Shown: piece after piece, positions 36,394 to 45,884 of the stretch | Layout of the letters: the number at the start of each line of letters is the position of its first letter | Position numbering within the stretch: the stretch's first letter is position 1 | Source: Ureibacillus galli | GTDB lineage: Bacteria; Bacillota; Bacilli; Bacillales_A; Planococcaceae | Assembly (NCBI RefSeq): GCF_014836845.1 | Contig: NZ_JACSQA010000017.1 | Span: 1-64,000 of the forward strand | DNA length: 64,000 bases | Reading direction: 5' to 3' | The notes under the pieces: model-generated | Database searches by the model: none | What the model was told of the DNA's origin: nothing | What the model saw: only the letters and a program-made list of their open reading frames with translations | Position numbers and translations under genes: made by a program

Positions 36394-37212
36394 TTGAAAA
36401 GAATTTTAAAATTATTTTTATTTATTATCGGAATCTATTTATTTTTATATATAAATAACCATTGGATTGTGACAACTGAACATGTTTATGAATCGGAAAA
36501 AGTTCCTGAAAACTTTGATGGTTTTCGTATTACCCAAGTATCGGATTTACACGATGCCGTCTTTGGTGATAACCAGCACAATTTAGTAAAGGAAGTACAA
36601 AATACAGATCCAGATGTCATTTTCATTACAGGTGATGTCATTGATAGCAATCGTTATGATTTAGAGCAAAGTTTAGATGCTGTCCGTCAGTTCGTAAAGA
36701 TTGCCGAAGTTTATTATGTTATTGGAAATCATGAAGTAGCTACGAACAAAGTAAATGAAATTTATGAGGCTTTAAATGCGCTAGGAGTTCATGTTATGCC
36801 TAATACGTCTGTAACTCTTAAAAGAGAAGGGCAAAGCATTACTGTTGCAGGAATTGAAGATCCGTTAAACGGATATGATACACAAAGTATGTTGAACCAA
36901 GCATTGTCGTCTGTAAATCGAGAGAATCTAACGATTTTATTAGCCCATCGTCCTGAACAATTTACTACTTATGTTGAAAATAATATTGATCTTGTTTTCT
37001 CTGGCCACGCCCATGGAGGTCAAGTACGGATACCGGGTATTGGTGGACTGGCTGCACCTGGCCAAGGTTTCTTCCCAAAATATACAGCGGGAACCTATGA
37101 AGCCGATGAAACTGTTATGAATGTCAGTCGTGGGTTAGGAAATAGTGGTTTTCCATTCCGTATTTTCAATTTACCTGAAATAGTTATCGTTGATCTTAAA
37201 TCGAAATCATAA
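36394..37212 (+). CDS. Membrane-anchored calcineurin-like metallophosphoesterase (YkuE/YaeI type)
   Basis: 272 residues with an N-terminal anchor helix (~4-21) followed by a metallophosphoesterase domain. All five motifs are present: SDLHD, FITGDVID, VIGNHE, LAHRPEQF and GHAHGGQ. Family members hydrolyse phospholipid-type or phosphodiester substrates at the outer membrane face; B. subtilis YkuE is a Tat substrate. Here no twin arginine is visible. TTG start with a weak ribosome-binding site (GAGCGAAA); an alternative start is not evident. Single-gene unit before a terminator. Confidence 0.87.
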   Translation: MKRILKLFLFIIGIYLFLYINNHWIVTTEHVYESEKVPENFDGFRITQVSDLHDAVFGDNQHNLVKEVQNTDPDVIFITGDVIDSNRYDLEQSLDAVRQFVKIAEVYYVIGNHEVATNKVNEIYEALNALGVHVMPNTSVTLKREGQSITVAGIEDPLNGYDTQSMLNQALSSVNRENLTILLAHRPEQFTTYVENNIDLVFSGHAHGGQVRIPGIGGLAAPGQGFFPKYTAGTYEADETVMNVSRGLGNSGFPFRIFNLPEIVIVDLKSKS

Positions 37213-37220
37213 ACAGTAAT

Positions 37221-37248
37221 AATGGCGAGCCGTATATGCTCGCCATTT
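37221..37248. terminator. Hairpin between convergent genes
   Basis: AATGGCGAG / CTCGCCATT perfect stem with a nine-base loop. The T run is short, but its position between convergent genes fits a terminator. Confidence 0.75.
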
Positions 37249-37251
37249 CCG

Positions 37252-38433
37252 TTATATGTTTTTTTTCATTTCTTCCAGTAAATCTTGGGCGGAAATACTT
37301 TTTTCTCCACCGCCTTGAACAAAGGTGTCATTCCCACCACCTTTACCATTGATTAAGGGTAAAATGGCAGTGGAAATTTCTTTCATACTTTTTTTCACGT
37401 TAACCCCACGGGCTGCAATAAATTGGAGTTTATCTTCGTTGTTTGCAACGAAAAGGCAAATTAATTCACTATGTTGACTTACTACAGCGCGGCCAAGCTT
37501 TTGTAATGTTTGAACAGTACGGTTTTCGAAGGTGCAAGCAACGATGTTATTTGTACGATTTGCTACAAGCTCTTTAGCTTCATATTCTATTAAATGATTT
37601 TGAGCATCTTCTAAAGCTTTTTCAGTCGCTTTTACCTCATTTAATACTTTCTTAAGAGCTGTTGCGGCCGTCTCTTCCGGTACACTTAATTGTCTTGCCA
37701 CATCCGATAAAACATTTTTTCGCATAGCGAGCTGTTTTAGCACACGATTCCCACAAACAAAGGATACACGAGTATTCTTTTTCATTTTTTCGGTTCCCAA
37801 AATTTTAATGGCATTTACTTGCCCTGTAGACGTAGGGTGAGTACCGCCGCAGCCGTTATAATCATAGTCGGGGATAATGACTAAACGAATATCTTCATCA
37901 ACGGAAACGTCTTTACGTAATGGGTAATTAGGAATCTCTTCTTTTGTAATCCATTTTGTTTCAACCGGGCGATTTTCAAGAATGATTTCATTTGCTCTTT
38001 TTTCCACAAGGGCAAGCTGTTCGTCGGTTACTTGTTCCGTTGCTAAATCGATTGTTACAAGCTCACTTCCTAAATGGAAACTAACTGTTGGGATATCCAT
38101 TAGTTCTACAAAGGCAGCGGTTAAAATATGTTGACCACAATGTTGCTGCATATGATCGAATCTTCTTTCCCAATCTAAGACGCCTACTACCTCTTCCTTA
38201 AGAGAATTAATATTCCCTTCAATATAATGATGGATTTCATCATCTATTTTTTCCACATCAATGACCCGAAGGTTTTCAATAAAACCTGTATCATGAGGTT
38301 GTCCCCCGCCTGTTGGATAGAAAGCTGTATTAGAAAGGACTACATATGGTCTTTCCCCGTTGATTCCAGTCCGGATAACTTTAGCTCTGAACTGCTTCAT
38401 CATGGAATCTTGATAATAGAATAATTCCTTCAT
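37252..38433 (-). CDS. Alanyl-tRNA editing protein AlaX-L
   Basis: 393 residues. An N-terminal AlaRS-like barrel (NTAFYPTGGGQPHDTG) leads to the editing domain, with zinc ligands His94 and His98 (HMQQHCGQH) and Cys195 and His199 (CGGTH). A coiled coil follows, and a DHHA1 domain ends in GKGGGNDTFVQGGGE. It hydrolyses mischarged Ser- or Gly-tRNA(Ala) in trans. Length fits the long AlaX class with DHHA1. ATG after AAAGGAG. Monocistronic. Confidence 0.93.
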   Translation of the reverse strand: MKELFYYQDSMMKQFRAKVIRTGINGERPYVVLSNTAFYPTGGGQPHDTGFIENLRVIDVEKIDDEIHHYIEGNINSLKEEVVGVLDWERRFDHMQQHCGQHILTAAFVELMDIPTVSFHLGSELVTIDLATEQVTDEQLALVEKRANEIILENRPVETKWITKEEIPNYPLRKDVSVDEDIRLVIIPDYDYNGCGGTHPTSTGQVNAIKILGTEKMKKNTRVSFVCGNRVLKQLAMRKNVLSDVARQLSVPEETAATALKKVLNEVKATEKALEDAQNHLIEYEAKELVANRTNNIVACTFENRTVQTLQKLGRAVVSQHSELICLFVANNEDKLQFIAARGVNVKKSMKEISTAILPLINGKGGGNDTFVQGGGEKSISAQDLLEEMKKNI

Positions 38434-38656
38434 GATTATTAACTCCTTTTTTGTTTCCAGTTAAAACTATTTTTACATATATATTAGAAAGTGTCACTTA
38501 ATGGCGAACTTTATCTTTTTTATTACTATTTTTACATTTTCAATGTTTTCATTGTGAGTATAGTATTGTAAACTAATAGAGCATAAAATAGTAAATTTAT
38601 ACGTATTTAGCCAAAAAATAATAATTAAATAAGGTACAAAAGTAGGGGTGTTGAAA

Positions 38657-39634
38657 ATGAAAAGAATTATCTTTTTGGTATCTTTTATCATTTGTTGTCT
38701 AGTGCTAACTGCATGTTCGAACGATGAGAAAAGCACTAAAAATGAACAAATAAAGGTTGGAATTATGTTATCTGATGCAGGGCTAGGCGATCAATCCTTT
38801 TCAGATATGGGCTTTATGGGGCTTGAAAAGGCTCGAGATGAACTCGGAATTTCATTTGATTATCGTGAATTGAAAGATACGGAAACGTATGAAAAAGGAC
38901 TTGAACAATTAGTTCAAGAAGGAAACGATTTAATCATTGGACTTGGTTTTTCCATTCAAGAAGACTTGGAAAAGGTTGCAAAGAAATATCCGGATAGTTC
39001 TTTTTTAATTATTGACTCCCAATCAGAGCTACCGAATGTTAATTCCATTACCTTTAAAGAAGAAGAAGGTTCATTTTTAATTGGAGTAGTAGCAGGAATG
39101 AAAACCAAGAGTGATACGGTTGGATTTGTTGGTGGAGAAGAAGCTGAACTTATTAAAAAATTTGAAAAAGGATTTGTTGAAGGTGTAAAAGCTGTAAATC
39201 CAGATGCAAAAATTCTCTCAAAATATTCGGGTACCTTTGGTGATGATAAATTAGGAGAAAGTATAGCGAGAGAAATGATTGCTTCAGGGGCAGATTACAT
39301 TTATCCAGCTGCAGGCTTTACTGGGGTAGGCGTCATTTTAGAAGCGCAACGCCAAGGAGTATATTCCTTTGGAGTCGATAGCGACCAGTTTTATCTGGCC
39401 GAAAAATCGGTTGTTTCTTCAATGGTTAAACAAGTAGATGTAGCTATTTATGATACGGTAAAAGAGTTAGTAGAAACAGGGGAAATTGCAGAAAAGGATA
39501 AACAACTTGGGCTAAAAGAAAATGGAGTGGCTATTGCACCGATTCGCGCCATTGAACTTATCCCTTCAGAACAAACAAAGATTGATCAATTTATTGAAGA
39601 CATTTCAAACGGTAAAATCACCGTTTTAGAGTAG
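38657..39634 (+). CDS. BMP family substrate-binding lipoprotein (Med/PnrA-like)
   Basis: 325 residues. Signal peptide with lipobox LTAC (Cys20). A periplasmic-binding fold of the Bmp/PnrA family follows: [61 protein letters not shown] and [20 protein letters not shown]. Many members bind purine nucleosides for an ABC importer, but no permease or ATPase gene is near. Instead a chemoreceptor gene follows after 13 bases, so it may present ligand to that receptor. ATG at 38657 is preferred over the GTG at 38648, since TAGGGGTG sits just upstream. Confidence 0.85.
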   Translation: MKRIIFLVSFIICCLVLTACSNDEKSTKNEQIKVGIMLSDAGLGDQSFSDMGFMGLEKARDELGISFDYRELKDTETYEKGLEQLVQEGNDLIIGLGFSIQEDLEKVAKKYPDSSFLIIDSQSELPNVNSITFKEEEGSFLIGVVAGMKTKSDTVGFVGGEEAELIKKFEKGFVEGVKAVNPDAKILSKYSGTFGDDKLGESIAREMIASGADYIYPAAGFTGVGVILEAQRQGVYSFGVDSDQFYLAEKSVVSSMVKQVDVAIYDTVKELVETGEIAEKDKQLGLKENGVAIAPIRAIELIPSEQTKIDQFIEDISNGKITVLE

Positions 39635-39647
39635 GAGCGATATAAAG

Positions 39648-41294
39648 ATGAAGTTGAAACCAAAAATATTACTATTAGCTATTGTTCCTTTAGTGTTTTC
39701 TACTTGTATTATTGGGTTTAATATTAGTCAGTTAATTACGTTGAAGTCTTCTACTGAAGAAGTTGTGGATTCGCTTATCACAGTTGAGGAGTTAAATAGT
39801 TCTGCTAAAGGTCTTCAAAAATCTTTAAGTGGATATGCTCTGAATGTATCTGAAAGTAATAAAAATGATATTAAGCAAGATTTGGAATCGATTCAAACGA
39901 TATTTAATGAATTAGTACCTATGTTAAATAAAGAGCAACAAACATACTCAGAAAAAATTAAAAGTAAATATGAAGAAGTTTTAGGTGAATCGACGAAGGC
40001 AGTAAATGAAAACAACTTAGCGGAAATTAAAAGACAATCGATTCGTACAAAAGGTTTAATTAATGATGTGATTGAATTGAAACGAAATATTTCAACTCAA
40101 TATACAAACATGCAAGAAGATTTACAACAAAATATAAACCAAATTATTTGGATTTCCGTTATTTTATTAACTTTACTTTTAATTGAAACGATTGTAGGTT
40201 CCTACATAGCAGTTAATCGACTAGTTAAACGTATTTACAAAGTTATTCATAATGCAGAAGAAATTGCGAGTGGCAATTTAGGGATTGAAATAGAGGACAA
40301 TAAAAATAAAGATGAGATTGATTTTTTACAAACTGCATTTAAGAAAATGACCAACAACTTGAGAGAATTCCTTACCCATGTACAAGATAGTTCTAGTCAA
40401 GTAGCAGCTTCTGCAGAAGAGTTGATGGCAAGTGCAGATGAAACGATGAAAGGTGCAGAATTAATTTCTGCATCGATTCAAGAAGTATCAAGCGGGGCAG
40501 AAAAGCAGTCAATGATGTCCATTGAGTCCACACAATCAGCGGAAGATAGCTTAGTGGCGGTGAAGGAAATTTCCCAAAAGGCCACTTTAGCACAACAATT
40601 ATCCATTTCAACAGGCGAGAGAACAAAGCAAGGTTCGAACTATGTGAAAGAGACTGTTTTACAAATGGAGAGAATCAATCAATCTGTTGAAGAGACAGAT
40701 GGCGCTTTAATTACGTTAAACAATCAAACAAAAGAAATTGTGCAAGTATTGTCTAAAATTACAGAAGTAGCTGATCAGACAAACTTACTTTCTTTAAATG
40801 CATCGATTGAGGCAGCTAGAGCTGGAGAAGCAGGAAAAGGTTTTGCTGTTGTAGCGGATGAAGTGAAAAAGTTGGCAGAACAAACAAGAAGTTTAGTATC
40901 AAGTATTACAGAAATTGCAAAACAAATTGATGTAGATACAGAGAAAACAGTTAGTTCTATTAATGATGTGAAAGAAAGGGTCAATACAGGATTAAAAATT
41001 GCCTCTGATACGCAAACTACTTTTGATGAAATTTTATTAGCGGTGCAAGACGTTCAAACGCAAGTAAATCATATTACAGTGGTAACAAATGAAATTGAAC
41101 AGGGTGTTTCAAAAGTATCCAATCATTCAAAAGTAATGTCTGAAGTGTCAAAAGCAACTTCAGATAATTCCTCTTCTGTAGCAGCAACGTCTGAGGAGCA
41201 ACTGGCATCGATGGAAGAAATTACGGGAGCTGCCGTTTCTTTAGCTCATCTCGCAGAAGAATTACAAAAGCAGTTGTCTAAATTTACAATTTAA
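39648..41294 (+). CDS. Methyl-accepting chemotaxis protein with four-helix-bundle sensor
   Basis: 548 residues: TM1 ~7-28, a fully helical extracytoplasmic region ~30-163 (4HB-type, not Cache), TM2 ~167-188, HAMP ~190-242, then the signalling domain with tip [20 protein letters not shown]. Four-helix sensors such as Tar/Trg often detect ligands through binding proteins. The gene sits 13 bases behind the BMP lipoprotein gene and is surely co-transcribed, supporting an indirect sensing pair. ATG after TAGGAGCG. Confidence 0.92.
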   Translation: MKLKPKILLLAIVPLVFSTCIIGFNISQLITLKSSTEEVVDSLITVEELNSSAKGLQKSLSGYALNVSESNKNDIKQDLESIQTIFNELVPMLNKEQQTYSEKIKSKYEEVLGESTKAVNENNLAEIKRQSIRTKGLINDVIELKRNISTQYTNMQEDLQQNINQIIWISVILLTLLLIETIVGSYIAVNRLVKRIYKVIHNAEEIASGNLGIEIEDNKNKDEIDFLQTAFKKMTNNLREFLTHVQDSSSQVAASAEELMASADETMKGAELISASIQEVSSGAEKQSMMSIESTQSAEDSLVAVKEISQKATLAQQLSISTGERTKQGSNYVKETVLQMERINQSVEETDGALITLNNQTKEIVQVLSKITEVADQTNLLSLNASIEAARAGEAGKGFAVVADEVKKLAEQTRSLVSSITEIAKQIDVDTEKTVSSINDVKERVNTGLKIASDTQTTFDEILLAVQDVQTQVNHITVVTNEIEQGVSKVSNHSKVMSEVSKATSDNSSSVAATSEEQLASMEEITGAAVSLAHLAEELQKQLSKFTI

Positions 41295-41382
41295 TGAGAG
41301 TACGTGTATGATAAAATAAACTAGCCAAAGAAGCAGGTATAATGATGCTTTAGGAGCTTTAAATAGTAAGGGAGTATCGTTT

Positions 41383-41682
41383 ATGGAAATTACACAATTC
41401 TCACTGGAAGAAATAAAGGATCCAACGAATATCATCGAAGGAAGACGTTTTGAATTTTTACTGGACGTTGAAGTAGATGAGGAAGATGAGCTTTATTCTG
41501 AAGCAGGTATTGAGGTTCGTGTTTTGATTGGACAAAAGTCAGAAGGCGAAACGTATTTACTAAATTATTTTATCAAAGATAAAGGGAAAAACGACTATTT
41601 GGACTTTGCACTAGAAGAAGATGAGGAAGCTATTATTTTGGAATTCTGTAAAGAACAATTGTTAAATGAAGAAGTAGAATAA
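41383..41682 (+). CDS. DUF6509 family small protein
   Basis: A 99-residue acidic cytosolic protein (EITQFSLEEIKDPTNIIEGRRFEF, DVEVDEEDELYSEAGIEVRV). It matches my memory of the Bacillales DUF6509 family, whose function is unknown. No catalytic motif is visible. ATG with AAGGGAG upstream. Independent of the chemoreceptor gene (88-base gap) and followed by its own terminator. Confidence 0.75.
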   Translation: MEITQFSLEEIKDPTNIIEGRRFEFLLDVEVDEEDELYSEAGIEVRVLIGQKSEGETYLLNYFIKDKGKNDYLDFALEEDEEAIILEFCKEQLLNEEVE

Positions 41683-41691
41683 GGAGAAAAG

Positions 41692-41722
41692 GGGCACAAA
41701 ATTCATTGTGCCTCTTTTTTTT
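41692..41722 (+). terminator. Terminator after the DUF6509 gene
   Basis: GGGGCACAA / TTGTGCCTC stem followed by at least eight T. Confidence 0.92.
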
Positions 41723-41842
41723 CGGTATTAAAAGACCTTTCTTTTTCTTTTCGATAAGCATATTCCTCTATTTTGCTCCATATAATTCTCAGATAATTTT
41801 AATAAATCTAATGAAAATGTATAATTTTAAGAAAAATACTGT

Positions 41843-41885
41843 TATAATACTGATATTATTTATTTAATCTGTATTAAAACAGATT
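41843..41885 (+). promoter_or_regulatory. Promoter -10 and dyad upstream of the CoA-transferase gene
   Basis: TATAAT at 41843-41848 is a likely -10; its -35 is not clear. Just after the expected transcript start is a perfect dyad AATCTGT-N6-ACAGATT (41866-41885), well placed for a repressor or an RNA hairpin. Confidence 0.45.
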
Positions 41886-41955
41886 TTAATTTGTTGTAAC
41901 AAAAAAGATGGAACGTTTGTGTAATACTGATTTTCCAATTAAAGGGGATGGGAAA

Positions 41956-43140
41956 ATGACAGTTTTGAAAGGGTTAAAAATTCTCGATTTTTCACCAATG
42001 TTACCAGGGTCATTTACAACGATGATGTTTGCCGATTTTGGGGCGGATATTATTCACGTTGAATCATCAAGAAGGGTGGATTTAATGCGAATAATGCCAC
42101 CCTACAACGAGCAAAAAGAATCGTATATACATCAACATTTAAATCGTTCTAAGAAATCGCTTACATTAAATTTAAAAACAGAAGAAGCTGTTGAGATTAT
42201 TAAATCGTTAATTCGTGAGTATGACATTATTATTGAAGGATTCCGACCTGGTGTGATGAAACGGTTAGGTTTGGATTACGAATCACTTAAAACAGTAAAT
42301 CCGAAAATCATTTATTGTTCGATAACTGGATATGGCCAAACGGGACCTTATAAACATCGACCTGGACATGATAATAATTATTTATCTATAGCAGGTGTTC
42401 TAGATCATTCACGTTTGAAAGGCAAAAAGCCTGTAGCTATGGGAATACAAATTGCGGATATTGCTGGAGGGACTTTACATGCAGCGGTAGGGGTGCTAGC
42501 TGCAGCTTTACACAGAGAACAAACCGGAGAAGGAAAATATGTTGATGTTTCAATGACTGATGCAGCATTCACCTTCAATGCTTTATACGGTACTTCTTTT
42601 TTAGCAAGTGGGCATTTACCAAAACCGGAGGAAGAAATACTAAATGGAGGCACATTCTATGATTATTATCAAACAAAGGATGGCCGTTATTTTTCAGTGG
42701 GCAGCTTAGAACCACAATTTAGAAAGTTACTTTGTGAAGCGCTAGAAATTCCAGAATTAATTCAAAGTACTTTCAATGATTCCTCCTATACACAAAAACG
42801 GTTTAAAGAAGCGGTGAAAGATGCCTTTTTAACCAAAACATTTAATGAATGGTTAGAAGTATTTAGTGAAGAGTTTGAGGGTTGTGTAGAACCTGTTTTA
42901 AACTTCGAAGAGGCATGTTATCATCCACAAATTCAAGCTCGTAATATGATTGTTGAAGTTCCGGAAAAGGACGGGAAAATGCAAAAGCAGATTGGTACGG
43001 CGATTAAATTTAGTGAAGTTGAACCAACGTATCAATTTGTAGGGACAAAACTTGGGGAACATACTGAAGAAATTTTAGTACAACTTGGATATTCAAAAGA
43101 ACAGATTCAACGTTTTAAAGAAAAGGGAGTTCTGGAATAA
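41956..43140 (+). CDS. Family III CoA-transferase (CaiB/BaiF type)
   Basis: 394 residues. The N-terminal GLKILDFSPMLPGSFTTMMFADFGADIIHVE matches CaiB/BaiF enzymes, as do KTVNPKIIYCSITGYGQTGPY and VDVSMTDAAF carrying the catalytic Asp. These enzymes move CoA between carboxylic acids (formate/oxalate, carnitine, bile or aryl acids, alpha-methylacyl racemases). No acyl-CoA dehydrogenase or other pathway gene flanks it, so the acid is unknown. ATG at 41956 follows AAAGGGGATGG; an earlier in-frame ATG at 41908 lacks a good site. Confidence 0.9.
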   Translation: MTVLKGLKILDFSPMLPGSFTTMMFADFGADIIHVESSRRVDLMRIMPPYNEQKESYIHQHLNRSKKSLTLNLKTEEAVEIIKSLIREYDIIIEGFRPGVMKRLGLDYESLKTVNPKIIYCSITGYGQTGPYKHRPGHDNNYLSIAGVLDHSRLKGKKPVAMGIQIADIAGGTLHAAVGVLAAALHREQTGEGKYVDVSMTDAAFTFNALYGTSFLASGHLPKPEEEILNGGTFYDYYQTKDGRYFSVGSLEPQFRKLLCEALEIPELIQSTFNDSSYTQKRFKEAVKDAFLTKTFNEWLEVFSEEFEGCVEPVLNFEEACYHPQIQARNMIVEVPEKDGKMQKQIGTAIKFSEVEPTYQFVGTKLGEHTEEILVQLGYSKEQIQRFKEKGVLE

Positions 43141-43166
43141 TTCATCATTAAATGGCGGATTTATGA

Positions 43167-43206
43167 AAAGAGTTGTCTCATTTTTTAAGAGATGACTCTT
43201 TTTTTG
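43167..43206 (+). terminator. Terminator after the CoA-transferase gene
   Basis: AAGAGTTGTCTC / GAGATGACTCTT stem with TTTTTTT tail. Confidence 0.9.
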
Positions 43207-43355
43207 AAACCTTTCCAAATTAGAAACGTATTTCCATATAAGTAGGTCTATAGATTTAAGGAATTCTTAATAATTTTCAGTAAGAATTCTTCATAATTAT
43301 TTACTAGTATAAATAATACTAGAACATGGTTTTTGGCTTTTAGGAGGTACGCACA

Positions 43356-43925
43356 ATGGATAAAGTAGTTTATATTGTTTTGACCGAAACGAAAACTCTT
43401 TTATCAAGGGCTATTCATTTATATACACAGCATAATTTTACTCATGTTTCTATCTCATTCGATTCGGAGCTACAAGAAATGTATAGCTTTGGAAGGAAAA
43501 GAGAAAATAATCCGTTTATAGGGGGATTTGTTCATGAAAATCCTTCGTCTAATTTATTAGGCGAAGCAAACTGTGCTATTTATGCTTGCACTGTTACAAA
43601 TGAACAATACACAACGTTAAAAAATAGTATTCAATACTATAAACAGTTTAAGGATGCCTATAAATATAATTTTATCGGATTGTTTGGAGTCGTTTGTCGA
43701 TTAAAATTAAAAAGGGAAAACGCCTTTTTTTGTTCCCAGTTTATTGCAACGTTGTTTGAACAAGTAGGGCTTTCCCTATGTGGTCGATGTCCGTTCTTTA
43801 TAAAGCCGAATGATTTTATGGACTTTCCATATTTATCATTAGTTTATGAAGGAAAAATTAAAAATTATATTTGTGATAACGAAAGAAACTCAAAACAAAT
43901 CTCGTTTCCTTATTTTATTGCTTAA
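43356..43925 (+). CDS. Permuted papain-like (NlpC/P60, YiiX-type) protein
   Basis: 189 residues. His30 in NFTHVSISFD and Cys126 in AFFCSQFIATLFEQVG occur in the order and spacing of permuted NlpC/P60 proteins of the YiiX/YaeF type, which are predicted amidases or thioesterases acting on lipids or peptides. No signal peptide, so cytosolic or on the inner membrane face. ATG after TTAGGAGGT. Its last 11 bases overlap the end of the convergent gene downstream, so no terminator separates them. Confidence 0.72.
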   Translation: MDKVVYIVLTETKTLLSRAIHLYTQHNFTHVSISFDSELQEMYSFGRKRENNPFIGGFVHENPSSNLLGEANCAIYACTVTNEQYTTLKNSIQYYKQFKDAYKYNFIGLFGVVCRLKLKRENAFFCSQFIATLFEQVGLSLCGRCPFFIKPNDFMDFPYLSLVYEGKIKNYICDNERNSKQISFPYFIA

Positions 43926-45372
43926 TTTGTACATATTGAGAGACAAAGTCTCTTAAGTCATCAAAATGGGGAATGATTTTCAAATATTTATTATAAATTT
44001 CCATTAACTTCTCAAAAAGCTCGTATTGTTCTGTTGCAAAAAGTGCCTTTAATAAATTGCATAAATGTCTAGACGTCATCTCCGAAATCTCATAATATGG
44101 ACCTTCCTTATTTTGGTAATGTTGTAACCAAACTTCAATCGAATGCCATACATATTGAGGGGAGTTATGGACAATGTAGGCAAGATCCCTTTGAACAGTT
44201 GCTTCAATTTTAAATAATGATTCTTGTTTCATTTCAGGTATATTGAAATACTCATAAATGCTTGTACAAGATGCAATTTCATGCTGTTGAATTAATTGGA
44301 CTACTTCATTAAATTGTTTATTTTGAACAAGGGCATCAATTAATATAAAAAAGATATGTTCCAAATAGTTTTTGTCATATCGTTTTACAAGTGTTGATGG
44401 CTCAGGCTTTAAGCTGGGCAATACATCACTATATTCCAATAATAATTCAATAGCATGGTTAATTAACCGGTCTTTTGTAATTAAATATTTCCCATATTCA
44501 ATTACTTTTTCTACATGACTTTGTTTGTAAGCGGTAATCGCTTGTATATAGATTAGAAGCGTATACTCCTTTTCAGATAAAGCCCATTTTCCTTTTCCCC
44601 AATTAATAATAATCTCTTCAATCATTGTATTTAATTTACGAAAATGTCTTTTTCCTCCGTTATAATGAACGATCAAATTAAACAAATGAAACTCTTTTAA
44701 TTGGTAGGAACGAATATTTTCATTATCAATATAGGATATTAGTTGATTTATAATAATTACCGATTGATTTAAAGTGTGAAATTGTTCCAGCAAAGACTTG
44801 AATTGCTTCAATAATTGAGTCGCATTTTGAATGTCTTCTACTGGCGTTTGCATAAAGATCGAATAAATTTTTTTCGCAAACAACATATTCCAAAATGGGG
44901 AACGGTCATTGTATATAATATGTAAAAAATACTTTTTTCCAATTTTATATAAATGAATTTGTCTTAATCCACCTACGGACTTTGAAAGTTTAACCTCTTT
45001 TCCGAATACTAGACTAATGAGGTTTTCAAATTCCATTGTATTATGTACTAACAAATAATCAAAAAGGGCTTTTGTTCCTTGTGGTGAAGAGAAGTAGGAG
45101 ATTAGCCGCTGATTTGCATTTTCAAGATCAAGTGATGTTTTTTGTAAAGTTGCATGTAAAAATAAATCAACTTCTCCCCAATGTTTTTGAGCTATGGATA
45201 CGACAAGATCTTTAGCTTTTTCAAAGTTGACTAATAGAGGTTCTGTAGGGAGTATAGCACCGAAAATGTCGACATCGATTTCTTTTGACTGAAAGTTAAA
45301 AATAGCGTCTTCAAGAGGTTGTCCTATTAACCCCTTTGATTCATTGAGGAGTTGCTCATCAATTTTTAGCAT
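43915..45372 (-). CDS. Large helical protein of unknown function
   Basis: 485 residues, ATG after GGAAGGAAG. I do not recognise the family. The N-terminal ~150 residues are mixed, with an immunity- or regulator-like look (KSVGGLRQIHLYKIGKKYFLHIIYNDRSPFWN). The rest (~180-485) is almost all alpha-helical, with loosely TPR-like spacing. No signal peptide, membrane helix or catalytic motif is visible. It is transcribed alone toward the papain-like gene and overlaps its 3' end. Confidence 0.7.
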   Translation of the reverse strand: MLKIDEQLLNESKGLIGQPLEDAIFNFQSKEIDVDIFGAILPTEPLLVNFEKAKDLVVSIAQKHWGEVDLFLHATLQKTSLDLENANQRLISYFSSPQGTKALFDYLLVHNTMEFENLISLVFGKEVKLSKSVGGLRQIHLYKIGKKYFLHIIYNDRSPFWNMLFAKKIYSIFMQTPVEDIQNATQLLKQFKSLLEQFHTLNQSVIIINQLISYIDNENIRSYQLKEFHLFNLIVHYNGGKRHFRKLNTMIEEIIINWGKGKWALSEKEYTLLIYIQAITAYKQSHVEKVIEYGKYLITKDRLINHAIELLLEYSDVLPSLKPEPSTLVKRYDKNYLEHIFFILIDALVQNKQFNEVVQLIQQHEIASCTSIYEYFNIPEMKQESLFKIEATVQRDLAYIVHNSPQYVWHSIEVWLQHYQNKEGPYYEISEMTSRHLCNLLKALFATEQYELFEKLMEIYNKYLKIIPHFDDLRDFVSQYVQIKQ

Positions 45373-45493
45373 ACTTATCTTCCTTCCAATGAAAAATCTT
45401 AACTAAAATATATCAAATATTTATATATCGTTATTGAAAAAATCTAAAGTATCTAAAAACTTCAAGGGGGTAGGGTCGTTTAAGGCAATTACC

Positions 45494-45681
45494 TTACTTT
45501 TTAGAGCTGTTCATTAATGTCATAGCTGATAATATTGTTGCAATGTAAATGACACAGTAAAAATCGCGTTTCCCACTGGTAATTCGCCTGTAGCTGAATA
45601 CGTTCTAATCAAATTAATGGTGAAGAGTACCGAGATAAAAAGACAGATGTAAAAGTGTCTTTTATTTTTACGTTCTTTCAT
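45494..45681 (-). pseudogene. Frameshifted small membrane-protein gene
   Basis: On the minus strand an ATG at 45681 after AAAGGGG opens a frame (MKERKNKRHFYICLFISVLF...) that stops at 45520 after 53 residues. Removing one GT from a GTGT at 45552-45555 (AC AC on the plus strand) restores a 61-residue protein with two hydrophobic helices ending AMTLMNSSKK. The restored frame ends at 45494. I read it as a small membrane protein broken by dinucleotide slippage. Family unknown. The remaining intergenic bases (45373-45493, 45682-45884) hold no other gene. Confidence 0.4.
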
Positions 45682-45803
45682 TTATGGACCCCTTTTATTT
45701 CAAATATTTACTTTGATGGTAACAAGCAAAATGAATCGTGGCAATTGATTCGTCTTTTTATCTACAATATTTGTAAAGAAAGTTGTAGAATAAAATTAAC
45801 ATT

Positions 45804-45821
45804 TTCTGTTATGGAAAAGTA
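45804..45821 (+). promoter_or_regulatory. aceA-like operator motif upstream of the AEC transporter gene
   Basis: TTCTGTTATGGAAAAGTA matches the aceA upstream motif at 1672-1689 in 17 of 18 positions. It ends 63 bases before the start codon, against 58 bases at aceA. A shared regulator, probably the LytTR protein at 859-1530, is inferred. Confidence 0.5.
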
Positions 45822-45884
45822 GAACGAACGAGTAAATTTCTACATCAAGTTAGAAAAGAGTAAATCGAGAGGATTTGAAGATCA

